This document shows positions 27,751 to 38,836 of a stretch of DNA of 64,000 nt, in pieces. Origin of the DNA: Neiella litorisoli (lineage in GTDB: Bacteria; Pseudomonadota; Gammaproteobacteria; Enterobacterales; Neiellaceae); assembly GCF_014773395.1 (NCBI RefSeq), contig NZ_JACXAF010000024.1:1-64000 (forward strand). Reading direction: 5' to 3'. A model generated the notes under the pieces. That model worked only from the letters and a program-made list of their open reading frames with translations. It had not been told where the DNA came from and made no database searches. Made by a program: the position numbers and the translations under genes. Positions within the stretch are counted from its first letter, which is position 1, and each line of letters begins with the position of its first letter.

Positions 27751-29028
27751 TTAAGCTGCAGCAGTTTCTGGCTGTTGTTCTGGCTCAGGCTCAACCGCTT
27801 TGCTTTTCGAGCTGAGCGTAAAGCAGGCGACTAACGTCGCAGTCAGCGAAAACAGGCCAAAGTAGATATAGCTCATGGCAAAACCATGGACATCGTACAT
27901 GTTGCCCATGACCGGCGAGGCAATGGCAGTAAACAGGTTATTCACCACCTGAAAGCCGAACATATAAGTGAAGGAATTCACTTTCTTATCAAATTGCTCC
28001 GCAACATAGGCAAACACCGACACCATCAACAACGGGTTGGCAACGCCAAACATCAATTTACCAGCAATGGCGAGATATAAGTTTTGTTCGCCTAAGCCGG
28101 CAATTCCCATCATAAACATGAACGAGGTGATACCCGCGGCGGTGACAATTAAGCTACCTTTGGCGCCGATACGGTTAATCAGGAAGGGCACGCTGGCGCT
28201 AACAAAGAACAGAAAGACGGAGCAAATACCGTCCATGGTTGAACTAAAGGCGATCCCCGCTTCTTGGGTTTCAAAAAAGCTAATGAAGTAGCGGGTGAAT
28301 TGTGTGGTCGAGGTCCAGAACACCACCGAAATGGTCGCCGCGTAGGTCATAAAGGCCCACATTTTGGGATTCTTAGCCAGCTTAATGACGTCTTTAGGGG
28401 CAATTTTCTCTTGCGATAGCACCTCATTCTCAACGTCATCGAGATGGCGTACCTTCAAGCTCCAGCAAAACGCCAGCATGATAAATGCTGACACGGAAGC
28501 CGCGTAGAACATCAGATCTGGGTTGATGTTATAGAGCACGCCCGCCAGTAACGCGGAGACGCCCCACGAGGCAATACCAAAGCCATTCACCAAACCGAAG
28601 TCAAAGCCGTGACAGCGAGCAAAGCGGTCACAGTAAGAAGCAATCACGCCGCTACCTGCCTGGAACAGCATCCCGAGATACAGCGAACCGAGAATCACGC
28701 CATACATAAAGGTTGAGTCGTTGGCTAGCAGCGGAGCATAGACGTACAGGTAAAATGGCCCAATCATCAGTGCACACAGGGCAATGAAATAGACCAAATG
28801 CTTTTTCAAGCCGAGCTTATCGAGGATGTAACCGAAAAAGGGCTTAAATAAAATGGCTAGACCGGTTTGAAAACCAAACAGAATGCCGATTTGAGCGCCA
28901 TCAATGCCGACGCGATCATCCAGCCATACTGCGAACAATGAACCTGAGGTCAGCGACCAGAAGAAGTTATAGAAAAAGTACATCAGGCAAGCTTTGCCCA
29001 TGGCCACTTTATTTGAATCGACGCTCAT
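27751..29028 (-). CDS. MFS oligosaccharide:H+ symporter (LacY family)
   Basis: This 425-residue, 12-helix carrier resembles the OHS/LacY family: MYFFYNFFWSLTSGSLFAVWL at the N-terminus, KPFFGYILDKLGLKKHL in loop 2-3 and FGLVNGFGIASWGVSALLAG in helix 5. It is divergent from the GH117 gene and shares its operator-bearing promoter region. I infer uptake of neoagaro- or agaro-disaccharides or small oligomers across the inner membrane, since both glycosidases next door lack signal peptides. Generic galactoside transport is the alternative. The C-terminus is a Glu/Pro-rich tail. Confidence 0.8.
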   Translation of the reverse strand: MSVDSNKVAMGKACLMYFFYNFFWSLTSGSLFAVWLDDRVGIDGAQIGILFGFQTGLAILFKPFFGYILDKLGLKKHLVYFIALCALMIGPFYLYVYAPLLANDSTFMYGVILGSLYLGMLFQAGSGVIASYCDRFARCHGFDFGLVNGFGIASWGVSALLAGVLYNINPDLMFYAASVSAFIMLAFCWSLKVRHLDDVENEVLSQEKIAPKDVIKLAKNPKMWAFMTYAATISVVFWTSTTQFTRYFISFFETQEAGIAFSSTMDGICSVFLFFVSASVPFLINRIGAKGSLIVTAAGITSFMFMMGIAGLGEQNLYLAIAGKLMFGVANPLLMVSVFAYVAEQFDKKVNSFTYMFGFQVVNNLFTAIASPVMGNMYDVHGFAMSYIYFGLFSLTATLVACFTLSSKSKAVEPEPEQQPETAAA

Positions 29029-29074
29029 CTAGCGACTCCTATTCGCAGCGCTTCACTATCTCAGTGAGTGAATG

Positions 29075-29086
29075 CTGGTAAACCAA
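29075..29086. promoter_or_regulatory. Operator-like site (CTGGTAAACCAA)
   Basis: One mismatch to TTGGT-N2-ACCAA; 47-58 bases upstream of the LacY-type gene. Confidence 0.6.
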
Positions 29087-29116
29087 TAACCTGAAAAGTT
29101 GAAGGGACTATACATA

Positions 29117-29128
29117 TTTGTCAACCAA
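29117..29128. promoter_or_regulatory. Operator-like site (TTTGTCAACCAA)
   Basis: One mismatch to TTGGT-N2-ACCAA; about 90-100 bases upstream of the LacY-type gene. Confidence 0.55.
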
Positions 29129-29366
29129 TTGTAAGTGATGCAGCTAACAAAATACTTCTAAATTGAGTGGTGAAGGGCTTTTTTGAGCCATTGTTAAGCT
29201 ATTTTTGTTAACAATGTTCGTGTGTTTTTATGATGGTTGAATCGCCATCTTGTTTTGGTTTGTCTTAATTTTATTGGTGTTGCGGCGATAAACGTGCATC
29301 TCGTCACTTTTCTATCGGAATTAAAAAGAGTAGACTTGCTGGCAATTAGCTATACCAATTGATTTA

Positions 29367-29378
29367 TTGGTTAACCTT
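29367..29378. promoter_or_regulatory. Operator-like site (TTGGTTAACCTT)
   Basis: A perfect left half and two mismatches in the right half; about 40 bases upstream of the GH117 start, where a repressor would block the promoter. Confidence 0.5.
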
Positions 29379-29417
29379 TAATTAGGTAGCACTCATCAAT
29401 TTATAAACGAGGTAACC

Positions 29418-30503
29418 ATGGATACGACCAACAAGAAGCTGAGTTTGGCTTCCAAGCGCGCCATTGAGCGAGGCTACGATTCAACCGGCCCTGAGTGGTT
29501 CATTGAGTTTGGTGTTGAAGAACTAAAAGGCGACTTTGCCTATGAAGAAGGCGTGATCCGTCGTGATCCTTCGGCGGTGTTGGAAGTTGATGGCGTCTAC
29601 CACGTTTGGTACACCAAAGGTGAAGGTGAGACCGTTGGTTTCAACTCGGATAACCCGGAAGACAAAGTATTTCCATGGGACTTGACCGAAGTGTGGCATG
29701 CCACCTCTAGCGATGGTGAAACTTGGAAAGAGCAAGGCGTGGCGATTGCTCGTGGCGAAGCCGGCCGATTTGATGACCGCGCGGTATTTACCCCAGAAGC
29801 ACTAGCCCATGACGGCAAGTTCTATTTGGTCTATCAAACCGTTACCACGCCATACACCAATCGTCAGTACGAAGAAATTGCCATTGCTTGGGCGGATTCA
29901 CCGTTTGGACCTTGGCACAAGTCAGATGCACCGATTCTCAGCCCAGAAAAAGACGGCGAGTGGGATGGCGAGCAGGACAACCGTTTTGCAGTGAAATCAA
30001 AAGGTAGCTTTGACAGCCACAAGGTTCACGACCCTTGCTTAATGTTCTTCAACAACAAGTTTTACCTGTACTACAAGGGTGAAACCATGGGTGAAGGAAT
30101 GAACTTTGGTGGCCGAGAAATCAAGCATGGTGTCGCTATTGCCGACAACATCCTCGGTCCTTACACCAAAAGCGAGTACAACCCTATTTCCAACAGTGGC
30201 CATGAAGTTGCTGTGTGGCATCACGCTGGCGGTATTGCCTCACTGATCACTACTGATGGACCAGAGAAGAATACGGTTCAATGGGCGCCCGATGGGATTA
30301 ATTTCGAGATTAAATCTCACATTAAAGGCGCACCAGAGGCGTTGGGCATCTTCCGCTCTAACGACAGCTCTGAGCAGCAAACGCCAGGTTTGGAATGGGG
30401 CTTGTGCCATAAATACGACCCATCTTGGAACTGGAACTATATCTGTCGTTACAAGGTGAAGCGCCAAATTCTAGGTTTTGATACCTACCAAAATACCAAC
30501 TAA
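29418..30503 (+). CDS. GH117 alpha-1,3-(3,6-anhydro)-L-galactosidase (neoagaro-oligosaccharide hydrolase)
   Basis: This 361-residue enzyme releases 3,6-anhydro-L-galactose from the non-reducing end of neoagaro-oligosaccharides. The N-terminal helix-turn-helix carries the GH117 dimerisation motif SxAxxRxxxR ([10 protein letters not shown]). The five-bladed propeller core follows with [57 protein letters not shown] and the His-rich [11 protein letters not shown]. No signal peptide is seen, so it acts in the cytoplasm. The start has GAGG upstream. The GH2 gene follows on the same strand. Confidence 0.9.
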   Translation: MDTTNKKLSLASKRAIERGYDSTGPEWFIEFGVEELKGDFAYEEGVIRRDPSAVLEVDGVYHVWYTKGEGETVGFNSDNPEDKVFPWDLTEVWHATSSDGETWKEQGVAIARGEAGRFDDRAVFTPEALAHDGKFYLVYQTVTTPYTNRQYEEIAIAWADSPFGPWHKSDAPILSPEKDGEWDGEQDNRFAVKSKGSFDSHKVHDPCLMFFNNKFYLYYKGETMGEGMNFGGREIKHGVAIADNILGPYTKSEYNPISNSGHEVAVWHHAGGIASLITTDGPEKNTVQWAPDGINFEIKSHIKGAPEALGIFRSNDSSEQQTPGLEWGLCHKYDPSWNWNYICRYKVKRQILGFDTYQNTN

Positions 30504-30528
30504 GCCCGCGCCTTAGTTGAACGCTATT

Positions 30529-30558
30529 AGCCAAGCCGTGAAAAACCCCGGCTTGGCT
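30529..30558 (+). terminator. Hairpin between GH117 and GH2 genes
   Basis: The strong stem AGCCAAGCCG/CGGCTTGGCT is followed only by a weak T run (TTTGCGCTTTT). It could partly end or stabilise the GH117 transcript while letting some transcription reach the GH2 gene. Confidence 0.5.
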
Positions 30559-30619
30559 TTGCGCTTTTGCTCGCCCTGAGCCGCGCACCTGTCTTTTCTG
30601 CCCGATCTTTGAGGATGCC

Positions 30620-33085
<2,466 letters not shown>

Positions 33086-33106
33086 CAGGCACTGCGGCAA
33101 TGACCC

Positions 33107-33132
33107 AAGGGCACCACTTCGGTGCCCTTTTT
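33107..33132 (+). terminator. GH2 gene terminator
   Basis: The stem GGGCACC/GGTGCCC with a five-base loop is followed by TTTTT, 20 bases past the GH2 stop. Confidence 0.88.
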
Positions 33133-33145
33133 GTTTGTGAGTTAC

Positions 33146-33175
33146 AAAAAAAAGCCCTGGCAGAGGGACCAGGGC
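33146..33175 (-). terminator. Aldehyde dehydrogenase gene terminator
   Basis: The stem GCCCTGG/CCAGGGC is followed on the minus strand by a long T-tract. It lies downstream of the 33223 gene and back-to-back with the GH2 terminator. Confidence 0.85.
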
Positions 33176-33222
33176 AAAACCACAATCGGGGTATTTTTCA
33201 CAAGGGTGGGGTGGTTTAAAAT

Positions 33223-34671
33223 TTAGCCATAATTGAAGTACACGGTTTTCTTCTGCAAATAGCCTTCAAGGCCATATTTGCCATCTTCGCCGCCAATGCC
33301 ACTGCGCTTAAAGCCAGTGTGGAAGCCGTTGAGCAGCTCGCCATTTGGCCGGTTGACATAGATTTCGCCGACTTCTAACTCGTTAACCGCCTTCATGATG
33401 GTGCGAACATCTTTGCTGTAGATGTAACCGGATAGGCCTAAATCGATGTCATTGGCAAACTGCAGCGCTTGTTCCAAGCCGGTTACCGGCATTGCCGCGA
33501 CGATTGGCCCAAACACTTCTTCTTTCATAATCGCCATGTCGTTGGTGACATTGGTGATCACTGTCGGCTCAAACCAGTAGCCCTGCTTAAACAGTTCGCC
33601 TGTTGGCTTGCCGCCACCACAGGCTATCGTGGCACCGGCTGCTTTGGCTTTTTCAACATGGCCAATTAGATTGTCAATTTCGCGGGCATTGACTTTAGGG
33701 CCCACATCAACGGTTTCGTCGGTGGGCAAGCCAACTTTCAGCGCTTTCACTTTATCGATGAACTTCGCCATAAACTCATCGTAAATGGTTTCATGGATAT
33801 ACATGCGCTCATTTGAGGTACAGATTTGGCCACAGTTACCAAAACCAGATTGCACCGCCAGCTCAACCACTTCATCAACATCGATGTCATCCATCACAAT
33901 AAACGGCGCTTTACCACCCAATTCTAGGTTTAGCGCCGTGATGTTTTCAGATGCAGAGCGATACAGAATAGAGCCAACTTCGGAGCTGCCGGTGAGTGTG
34001 ACCAGCTTGGTGATTGGATTGCGAACCAGCTCGTCGCCAACTTCAGTACCTAAGCCAGAAACGATATTGACCACCCCTTTGGGGATGCCAACTTGTTCAA
34101 CCAGCTTGCCGAACTCAAGCACAGTCAATGGCGTGTCGGCAGGCGGCATCAGCACCATGGAGTTGCCGGTGACTAACGCGTTGCCCAGCTTACGAGCGGC
34201 CAATGCCAGCGGGTAGTTCCAAGCGAGCAGACCAACGGTAACGCCATAAGGTACGCGCTGAATCCAGATTTGCTCATTGGCGTTCTCACTGGTGGTGATC
34301 TCCCCTTCGATACGACGGGCAGATTCCGCGGCATAACGCAAAAAGCCAACCGAACCGGCTACTTCGCCGCGGGCATCGGTCAGTAATTTACCTTGCTCTT
34401 CGGTGACCATTTGAGCAAAAGTTTCGCCTTGCTCTTCGAGTTTGTCGGCTAGCGCAGCCACGTACTCAGCGCGCTTTTGTGCTGGCAAACGGGCCCATTC
34501 GATTTGGGCCACCGCAGAGGACTGCAGCGCAGCTTTGGCATCGTCTCGCGTACCTTGCGGGGCGTATCCGACAACTTGTTCGTTTGACGGATTGAGAACC
34601 GTGATGGCTTGACCATCTGACGATTCGACCCATTGCCCATCAACATACATTTTGTGGGTGATCTTGCTCAT
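33223..34671 (-). CDS. Aldehyde dehydrogenase, probable 3,6-anhydro-L-galactose dehydrogenase
   Basis: This 482-residue NAD(P)-dependent aldehyde dehydrogenase is closest in style to AldA-type enzymes. The general base Glu in LNLELGGKAP (~residue 250) and the nucleophile Cys in GNCGQICTSNERMY (~284) are present, as is EEVFGPI for cofactor binding. At ~residue 172, where most family members have KPS/KPA, this protein reads MPPADTP, so the cofactor-contacting Lys is lost. Its place in the agar locus and the operators before it suggest oxidation of anhydrogalactose to anhydrogalactonate. Lactaldehyde or another aldehyde is the alternative. It is divergent from the regulator gene. Confidence 0.78.
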   Translation of the reverse strand: MSKITHKMYVDGQWVESSDGQAITVLNPSNEQVVGYAPQGTRDDAKAALQSSAVAQIEWARLPAQKRAEYVAALADKLEEQGETFAQMVTEEQGKLLTDARGEVAGSVGFLRYAAESARRIEGEITTSENANEQIWIQRVPYGVTVGLLAWNYPLALAARKLGNALVTGNSMVLMPPADTPLTVLEFGKLVEQVGIPKGVVNIVSGLGTEVGDELVRNPITKLVTLTGSSEVGSILYRSASENITALNLELGGKAPFIVMDDIDVDEVVELAVQSGFGNCGQICTSNERMYIHETIYDEFMAKFIDKVKALKVGLPTDETVDVGPKVNAREIDNLIGHVEKAKAAGATIACGGGKPTGELFKQGYWFEPTVITNVTNDMAIMKEEVFGPIVAAMPVTGLEQALQFANDIDLGLSGYIYSKDVRTIMKAVNELEVGEIYVNRPNGELLNGFHTGFKRSGIGGEDGKYGLEGYLQKKTVYFNYG

Positions 34672-34702
34672 TTAACTTCCTCGAAAACAAGGTTGAATTA
34701 TA

Positions 34703-34714
34703 AAGGTAAACCAA
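34703..34714. promoter_or_regulatory. Operator-like site (AAGGTAAACCAA)
   Basis: Two mismatches to TTGGT-N2-ACCAA, all in the left half; about 35 bases upstream of the aldehyde dehydrogenase start. Confidence 0.5.
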
Positions 34715-34735
34715 TTTGGTGAATAATACTGAAAA

Positions 34736-34747
34736 TAGGTTAACCAT
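34736..34747. promoter_or_regulatory. Operator-like site (TAGGTTAACCAT)
   Basis: One mismatch in each half of the palindrome, placed symmetrically near the promoter of the aldehyde dehydrogenase gene, 33 bases from the preceding site. Confidence 0.45.
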
Positions 34748-34811
34748 TAAAGTGATTGTTATCACATCAAGTCAATCTTTGTAGAAAAAATAAGGCATGT
34801 GGATGATTTTA

Positions 34812-34823
34812 TAGATCAACCAA
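34812..34823. promoter_or_regulatory. Operator-like site (TAGATCAACCAA)
   Basis: Perfect right half and two mismatches in the left half; lies midway between the divergent aldehyde dehydrogenase and regulator genes. Confidence 0.4.
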
Positions 34824-34938
34824 AATGTCATTCTGACCATTGCTGGCCAAAAAGTGAGATCTGTGTCGAGTCGCTTGCTACATTTTGCAAGACAAAAAGA
34901 GTAGTATCTGGAGCAGGGTTGCCGCGCAATTTGCTAAA

Positions 34939-34950
34939 TTGATTTACCAA
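34939..34950. promoter_or_regulatory. Operator-like site at the regulator start (TTGATTTACCAA)
   Basis: One mismatch to TTGGT-N2-ACCAA, only 14 bases before the regulator ATG. This predicts autoregulation. Confidence 0.55.
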
Positions 34951-34963
34951 ATTGCAGTAGCAC

Positions 34964-35773
34964 ATGGAAATAAAGACGAAGGTACCACAACAAATGAATA
35001 GCCCAGAAGCGAAACGGCGTTATTACGACATTGGTTTGCAGATTGAAGAAATGCTCTTTTCGGGCGTCTTCAAAGCGGGCGAGCGATTGCCGTCTGAGCG
35101 TGAGTTGAGTGAGCGTTTTGAAACCAGTCGGGCGACTATTCGCGAAGCCATTATTATGCTTGAACTTAAGGGCTTGGTGAATGTTCGTCAGGGCGCCGGC
35201 ATTTACTTCATCAATTCACCCGAACTGGCCAACCACCGCTCGATTTTGCCGAAAAGCGATATCGGCCCGTTTGAATTGCTGCAAGCTCGCCAAATCATTG
35301 AGAGTAGCATTGCCGCGTTTGCCGCCAGCCAAATCAAGTTCAATGAGCTGCGCGAGCTGAAGAAAGTGCTGCAGGCGCAGGAACGTGAAGTAAACGGCGA
35401 CAGCGCGAAGTTCGAAGAATTGGATCAGCAATTTCACTCGTTAATCGCCGAGTCGACCCAAAACCGGGTGTTGATCAATCAGGCCGCAGAAATGTGGAGT
35501 ACAGTGCGGACCCAGAATCCACTGTGGAAAGAGTTAAACCATCAGTTTCTCCACGAGGAACGCCTGCAGGCCATGTGGATTGAAGACCACAAACGGATCT
35601 TGCTGGCTCTGCAAAAGCGCTCTGCTGAAGAAGCCCGGCAAGCGGTGTGGAATCACATTGAAAACAGTAAGCAGGAATTGCTGAAAATCGCTAACGCCGA
35701 AGATGTTGATGCTGACGCTGATTTTGATGATTACTTCTTCGCCCAGGATTACGAGCTGGATGCTAAAGGCTGA
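34964..35773 (+). CDS. GntR/FadR-family repressor, ExuR/UxuR-like
   Basis: The 269-residue product has a winged helix-turn-helix (GERLPSERELSERFETSRATIREAI) and an FCD-type all-helical effector domain. The linker GPFELLQARQIIES, the segments NPLWKELN and WIEDHKRILLAL, and an acidic tail ending DYFFAQDYELD are strikingly ExuR/UxuR-like. ExuR and UxuR respond to hexuronates and bind TTGGT-N2-ACCAA palindromes, and just such palindromes surround this gene. I infer it is the local repressor, released by a sugar acid of the anhydrogalactose or galactonate route. An alternative start at 34994 (MNSPEAKRRYY) has a GAAGG sequence upstream. Confidence 0.88.
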   Translation: MEIKTKVPQQMNSPEAKRRYYDIGLQIEEMLFSGVFKAGERLPSERELSERFETSRATIREAIIMLELKGLVNVRQGAGIYFINSPELANHRSILPKSDIGPFELLQARQIIESSIAAFAASQIKFNELRELKKVLQAQEREVNGDSAKFEELDQQFHSLIAESTQNRVLINQAAEMWSTVRTQNPLWKELNHQFLHEERLQAMWIEDHKRILLALQKRSAEEARQAVWNHIENSKQELLKIANAEDVDADADFDDYFFAQDYELDAKG

Positions 35774-35792
35774 CAGCCTGAATTGACTGAAT

Positions 35793-35816
35793 AAAGCGGC
35801 TTTTGCCGCTTTTTTT
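35793..35816 (+). terminator. Regulator gene terminator
   Basis: The stem AAAGCGGC/GCCGCTTT with a TTTT loop is followed by more T residues, 20 bases after the GntR stop. Confidence 0.85.
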
Positions 35817-35837
35817 ACGTCTGCAGGTGGCTTATTC

Positions 35838-35849
35838 CAACAGGCTCTA
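35838..35849. repeat. 12-base match to the MITE terminus of 62782-62793
   Basis: CAACAGGCTCTA here is identical to the right terminus of the MITE-like element near 62.8 kb. It overlaps the stop codon of the methyltransferase gene. It may be a solitary terminus left by an excised or decayed element, or chance. Confidence 0.4.
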
Positions 35850-36614
35850 GTCGTTTTGCGGCGGTTTTTCAGCAACAATTAATAATTGTGAAGCCAGCCT
35901 TTTTACGCCTAATTTCCACACTGCCCAGTCATAGATGGAAGACAGTAGAAATACCGGAAATACACTGACGTAGTAGGACGACTGATAATAGCGAAAGCGA
36001 ATTTGGCTCAGGTTAAAGCCGCTGTTTTCAAACAAGTTCCGAATCTCCGGATAAGCACAGCGATGGTAGTAGGCAACAAAGCCTAATTCGCCGCGGCGCT
36101 CTGGAAATGCCCAGTTCACCAGCTTTTGAGTCCATGAGTTGGGTAGCATCCGGTTGAGTAATGAAAACGGTGCGTTTTTACCCGGTAAAACATGAACACA
36201 AACACCGCCAGGTTTTAGCACTCGAAACATTTCTCGGGCGAATACGTCGTTATTTGGCAAGTGCTCCATCACTGAACGGCTAATGACGAGATCGACGGAG
36301 TTGTCTGCCAGTGGCCATTGCTCACAGGCATCAGCGACGAGTGCGGCGTCTAGGTAGCGGTTTTTGCGCAGTGACGATGGCAGAATATCCATGCCGATGA
36401 TGGTCGTTGAACCGGCTGCCGCAAGCTTTAATGAATCAGGTAACAAGTAACCGGCGCCGACATCTAAAATCACGCCTCCGTCAAGGCGCATGGCGTGCTC
36501 AAGGATCTGCTGTTCGTAGTGGGGGAATAATGGTGCCGTTAACTGTTGTGGCAAGCGCCATAACACACGTCGGCAAAGGCCATGATTCAGCCGCTTGATA
36601 AACCCCATTATCAC
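35847..36614 (-). CDS. Class I SAM-dependent methyltransferase
   Basis: The 255-residue product has a Rossmann methyltransferase core: VILDVGAGYLLPDSLKL (motif I), IIGMDILPSS (motif II), SVDLVISRSVMEHLPN (motif IV) and FRVLKPGGVCVHV. This fits the Methyltransf_11 type. The substrate is unknown. The GTG at 36614 has GGAG eight bases upstream and is preferred over ATG at 36608. It sits alone between the regulator and the dehydrogenase operon and has no evident connection to sugar catabolism. Confidence 0.78.
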   Translation of the reverse strand: MIMGFIKRLNHGLCRRVLWRLPQQLTAPLFPHYEQQILEHAMRLDGGVILDVGAGYLLPDSLKLAAAGSTTIIGMDILPSSLRKNRYLDAALVADACEQWPLADNSVDLVISRSVMEHLPNNDVFAREMFRVLKPGGVCVHVLPGKNAPFSLLNRMLPNSWTQKLVNWAFPERRGELGFVAYYHRCAYPEIRNLFENSGFNLSQIRFRYYQSSYYVSVFPVFLLSSIYDWAVWKLGVKRLASQLLIVAEKPPQND

Positions 36615-36747
36615 TTGTGCTCCAACTATTGGTTGAGTTCGTTCGCAACTCGCTGCTGCTGGTTCTGAACGAGTATGATCTCATTTGTGCGCTCGAAGCA
36701 TGCGTTGAAAACACTATGGAATCAACTTCTTTGCCAGCAGAAACAAC

Positions 36748-36773
36748 AAAGCCGCTTCAAGTGAAGCGGCTTT
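36748..36773 (-). terminator. Terminator of the uxuB-like/lgoD/Ldh operon
   Basis: The perfect stem AAAGCCGCTTCA/TGAAGCGGCTTT lies 20 bases past the stop of the 36794 gene; read on the minus strand it ends in a T-containing run. Confidence 0.78.
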
Positions 36774-36793
36774 GTCATCATTGGCCAATGGCG

Positions 36794-37801
36794 TTAGCTG
36801 ACCAGATAATCGTAAACGCCTTGTGGCACCGGAATGCCCTCTTTGCTGCACTTGGCTTTGTATTCAACCTGCAAATCATTTGGTGCCAATACTTTTTCAA
36901 CATCCGGTGCAGGTGGCACTTCGCGCAATTCGGTCACCATGGCTTTCATCATGGTGGCAAACAATGGGTTACCCAATTTGTCCGGATCGATGACGATGAC
37001 TAAGCTGGCGAGCTTGCGGAATTTATCGTAGTCGCCGTACATCCGAACAATGTGGTTGCCGAAGTTGGCGCCCATCAGAATGCCGGTCAAAGCATCAATT
37101 GACAGCGCAATACCGGAACCCTTGTGGCCGCCGAACGGCAGTAGGTTTTCAACCTTGTGAGGATCGGTCGTTTCGTGACCTTCGGCATCAATGGCAAGGC
37201 CCGGACCGATGGATTTACCGGTTTCTTTGGCATGCAACAACTTACCAAAGGCAGTAGCGCTGGTGGCCATGTCAACAATCATTGGCTCACCATCAGCAAC
37301 AGGGAAACCAAAGGCAATCGGGTTGGTGCCCAAGAAGCGTGCAGCACCGCCATATGGCGCAACACAGGTATCGGTTTGGGTCATCGAAATGGCTATTTTG
37401 CCAGCATCAGTGGCTTGTTGAATAAAGTAAGACAGGGCACCACAGTGTGAGGTGTTTTTAATGCTAACAAAGCCAACACCGGTTTCCGTTGCCAGTTCGA
37501 TGGCGTGGTTGGTGGCCGCGATCAGCGCCGAGTGGCCCATGCCATCGTCAGAATCGAGCACTGCCACAGATGGCGAGATCTGATCGATGCTGAATTCGGC
37601 ATTAGGATTTAAGCCACCTTTTTGCAAGCGTGTGCAGTAGTGCTCAACGCGCATCACACCATGAGAGTGCACGCCGGTAGAGTCGGCATGGACTAACACA
37701 TCGGCGACTTCATCGGCAGTTTTTGCTGGCAGCCCAGCAGCTTCAAGTTTTTTAACGGCGAGCGCTTTTAGCTCGGCTTCCATTACATATTGAGTTGTCA
37801 T
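36794..37801 (-). CDS. Malate/L-lactate/ureidoglycolate dehydrogenase-family oxidoreductase
   Basis: This 335-residue Ldh2/MDH2-type NAD(P)-dependent dehydrogenase has THSHGVMRVEHY-like N-terminal residues (VHSHGVMRVEHY), the catalytic His region TSHCGALSYF, PIAFGFP and GHKGSGIALSIDALTG. The fold is shared by ureidoglycolate, diketogulonate and sulfolactate dehydrogenases. As third gene of an operon with lgoD and a uxuB-like gene it probably oxidises or reduces a 2-hydroxy or 2-keto sugar acid. It starts 14 bases after lgoD. The exact substrate is undecided. Confidence 0.75.
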   Translation of the reverse strand: MTTQYVMEAELKALAVKKLEAAGLPAKTADEVADVLVHADSTGVHSHGVMRVEHYCTRLQKGGLNPNAEFSIDQISPSVAVLDSDDGMGHSALIAATNHAIELATETGVGFVSIKNTSHCGALSYFIQQATDAGKIAISMTQTDTCVAPYGGAARFLGTNPIAFGFPVADGEPMIVDMATSATAFGKLLHAKETGKSIGPGLAIDAEGHETTDPHKVENLLPFGGHKGSGIALSIDALTGILMGANFGNHIVRMYGDYDKFRKLASLVIVIDPDKLGNPLFATMMKAMVTELREVPPAPDVEKVLAPNDLQVEYKAKCSKEGIPVPQGVYDYLVS

Positions 37802-37814
37802 TGCTACTTCGACC

Positions 37815-38834
37815 TTAAGAGAAATTAATCACGCCTTTGATCAGCGACTTGTTTTCCACCACGTCTTCTTTGTAGTTGCTGCCAAAGGTGGCGAAGTCGT
37901 AGTCTTGGTTCTTCATGATGTCTTCAGAGATGAGGCCCTGTTCCATCAGTTCGATAACGCGCTGGAAGTCTTCGCGGGTGGCGTTACGGCTGCTCAACAA
38001 GGTGGTTTCTTTCTTGTGGAAGGTTGGGTCGTCGAGTACCAGATCGCCGATGTATAAACCGATGAAGACCACTTTGCCGCCGTGGCGGATCAGCTCAATA
38101 CTGCGGCTCATTGATTGCTTATTGCCGGTTGCATCCATTACGGTGCAGGCCAAACGGCCGCCGAATGCCGCTTTGAGCTGGACTTCGTAGTCTTCGGCAA
38201 GTGGATCGAGTGCAGGTACACCCAGTACTTTTTCGATGTGTTGACGACGCGCTTCGCTGACATCAGCAACCACGACTTGGGCGCCATTTGCTTTGGCAAT
38301 GGCGGCAGCGGCAATGCCGATTGGACCTGCACCAATTTGCAATACGCGCTCACCGGCTTTGACTTCGGCACGGCGAACGGCGTGGGCGCTAATGCCGAAA
38401 CATTCGATCAGCGCACCCTGACTTGGGGTGATCGAAGCGGGTAGTTTGATCAGGTTGTCTTCTAGCACACTGAGGAATTCAGTGAAGCCGCCATCTTGGT
38501 GCACACCATAGAGGGAGACATTTTCACAACAGTTGGTTTTGCCATCTTCACAAGCTGGGCACTCTCCACACGGAATACAGGGGATCACGGAGCAGCGATC
38601 GCCAACTTGGGCGTCTTTACAATCGGCTCCTAGCTCAACCACTTCGCCGCAAATCTCATGACCCAACACGCGTGGGTAGCTGAAAAATGGCTGGCGGCCG
38701 GCATAGGCGTGAATGTCAGTACCACAGATGCCAACGGCTTTGACTTTCAGCAGCACTTCATTAGCTGCCACTGCTGGCATCTCACGTTCAACATATTCGA
38801 TAGAGAAAGGCTCATTACAAATTAAAGTTTTCAT
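37815..38834 (-). CDS. lgoD: Zinc-dependent L-galactonate 5-dehydrogenase-like enzyme
   Basis: The 339-residue medium-chain dehydrogenase is strongly similar, segment by segment, to E. coli LgoD (YjjN): GICGTDIHAYAGRQPFFSYP, RVLGHEICGEVVELG, NCCENVSLYGVHQDGGF(T/S)E and ETTLLSSRNAT. Catalytic zinc ligands (Cys in GICGTD, HE in LGHE) and the four-Cys structural site (CGECPACEDGKTNCC) are present. E. coli LgoD oxidises L-galactonate to D-tagaturonate. It starts three bases after the uxuB-like gene's stop. In a galactan locus this points to L-galactose or L-galactonate use. Confidence 0.85.
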   Translation of the reverse strand: MKTLICNEPFSIEYVEREMPAVAANEVLLKVKAVGICGTDIHAYAGRQPFFSYPRVLGHEICGEVVELGADCKDAQVGDRCSVIPCIPCGECPACEDGKTNCCENVSLYGVHQDGGFTEFLSVLEDNLIKLPASITPSQGALIECFGISAHAVRRAEVKAGERVLQIGAGPIGIAAAAIAKANGAQVVVADVSEARRQHIEKVLGVPALDPLAEDYEVQLKAAFGGRLACTVMDATGNKQSMSRSIELIRHGGKVVFIGLYIGDLVLDDPTFHKKETTLLSSRNATREDFQRVIELMEQGLISEDIMKNQDYDFATFGSNYKEDVVENKSLIKGVINFS

Positions 38835-38836
38835 GA

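Larger units (their letters stand above)
29029..29417. promoter_or_regulatory. Divergent promoter region LacY-type carrier / GH117 with three operator-like sites
   Basis: These 389 bases serve two outward operons. Operator-like palindromes occur at 29075-29086, 29117-29128 and 29367-29378 (listed separately). Another ACCAA half-site lies at 29354-29358. No coding frame is present. Confidence 0.6.
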
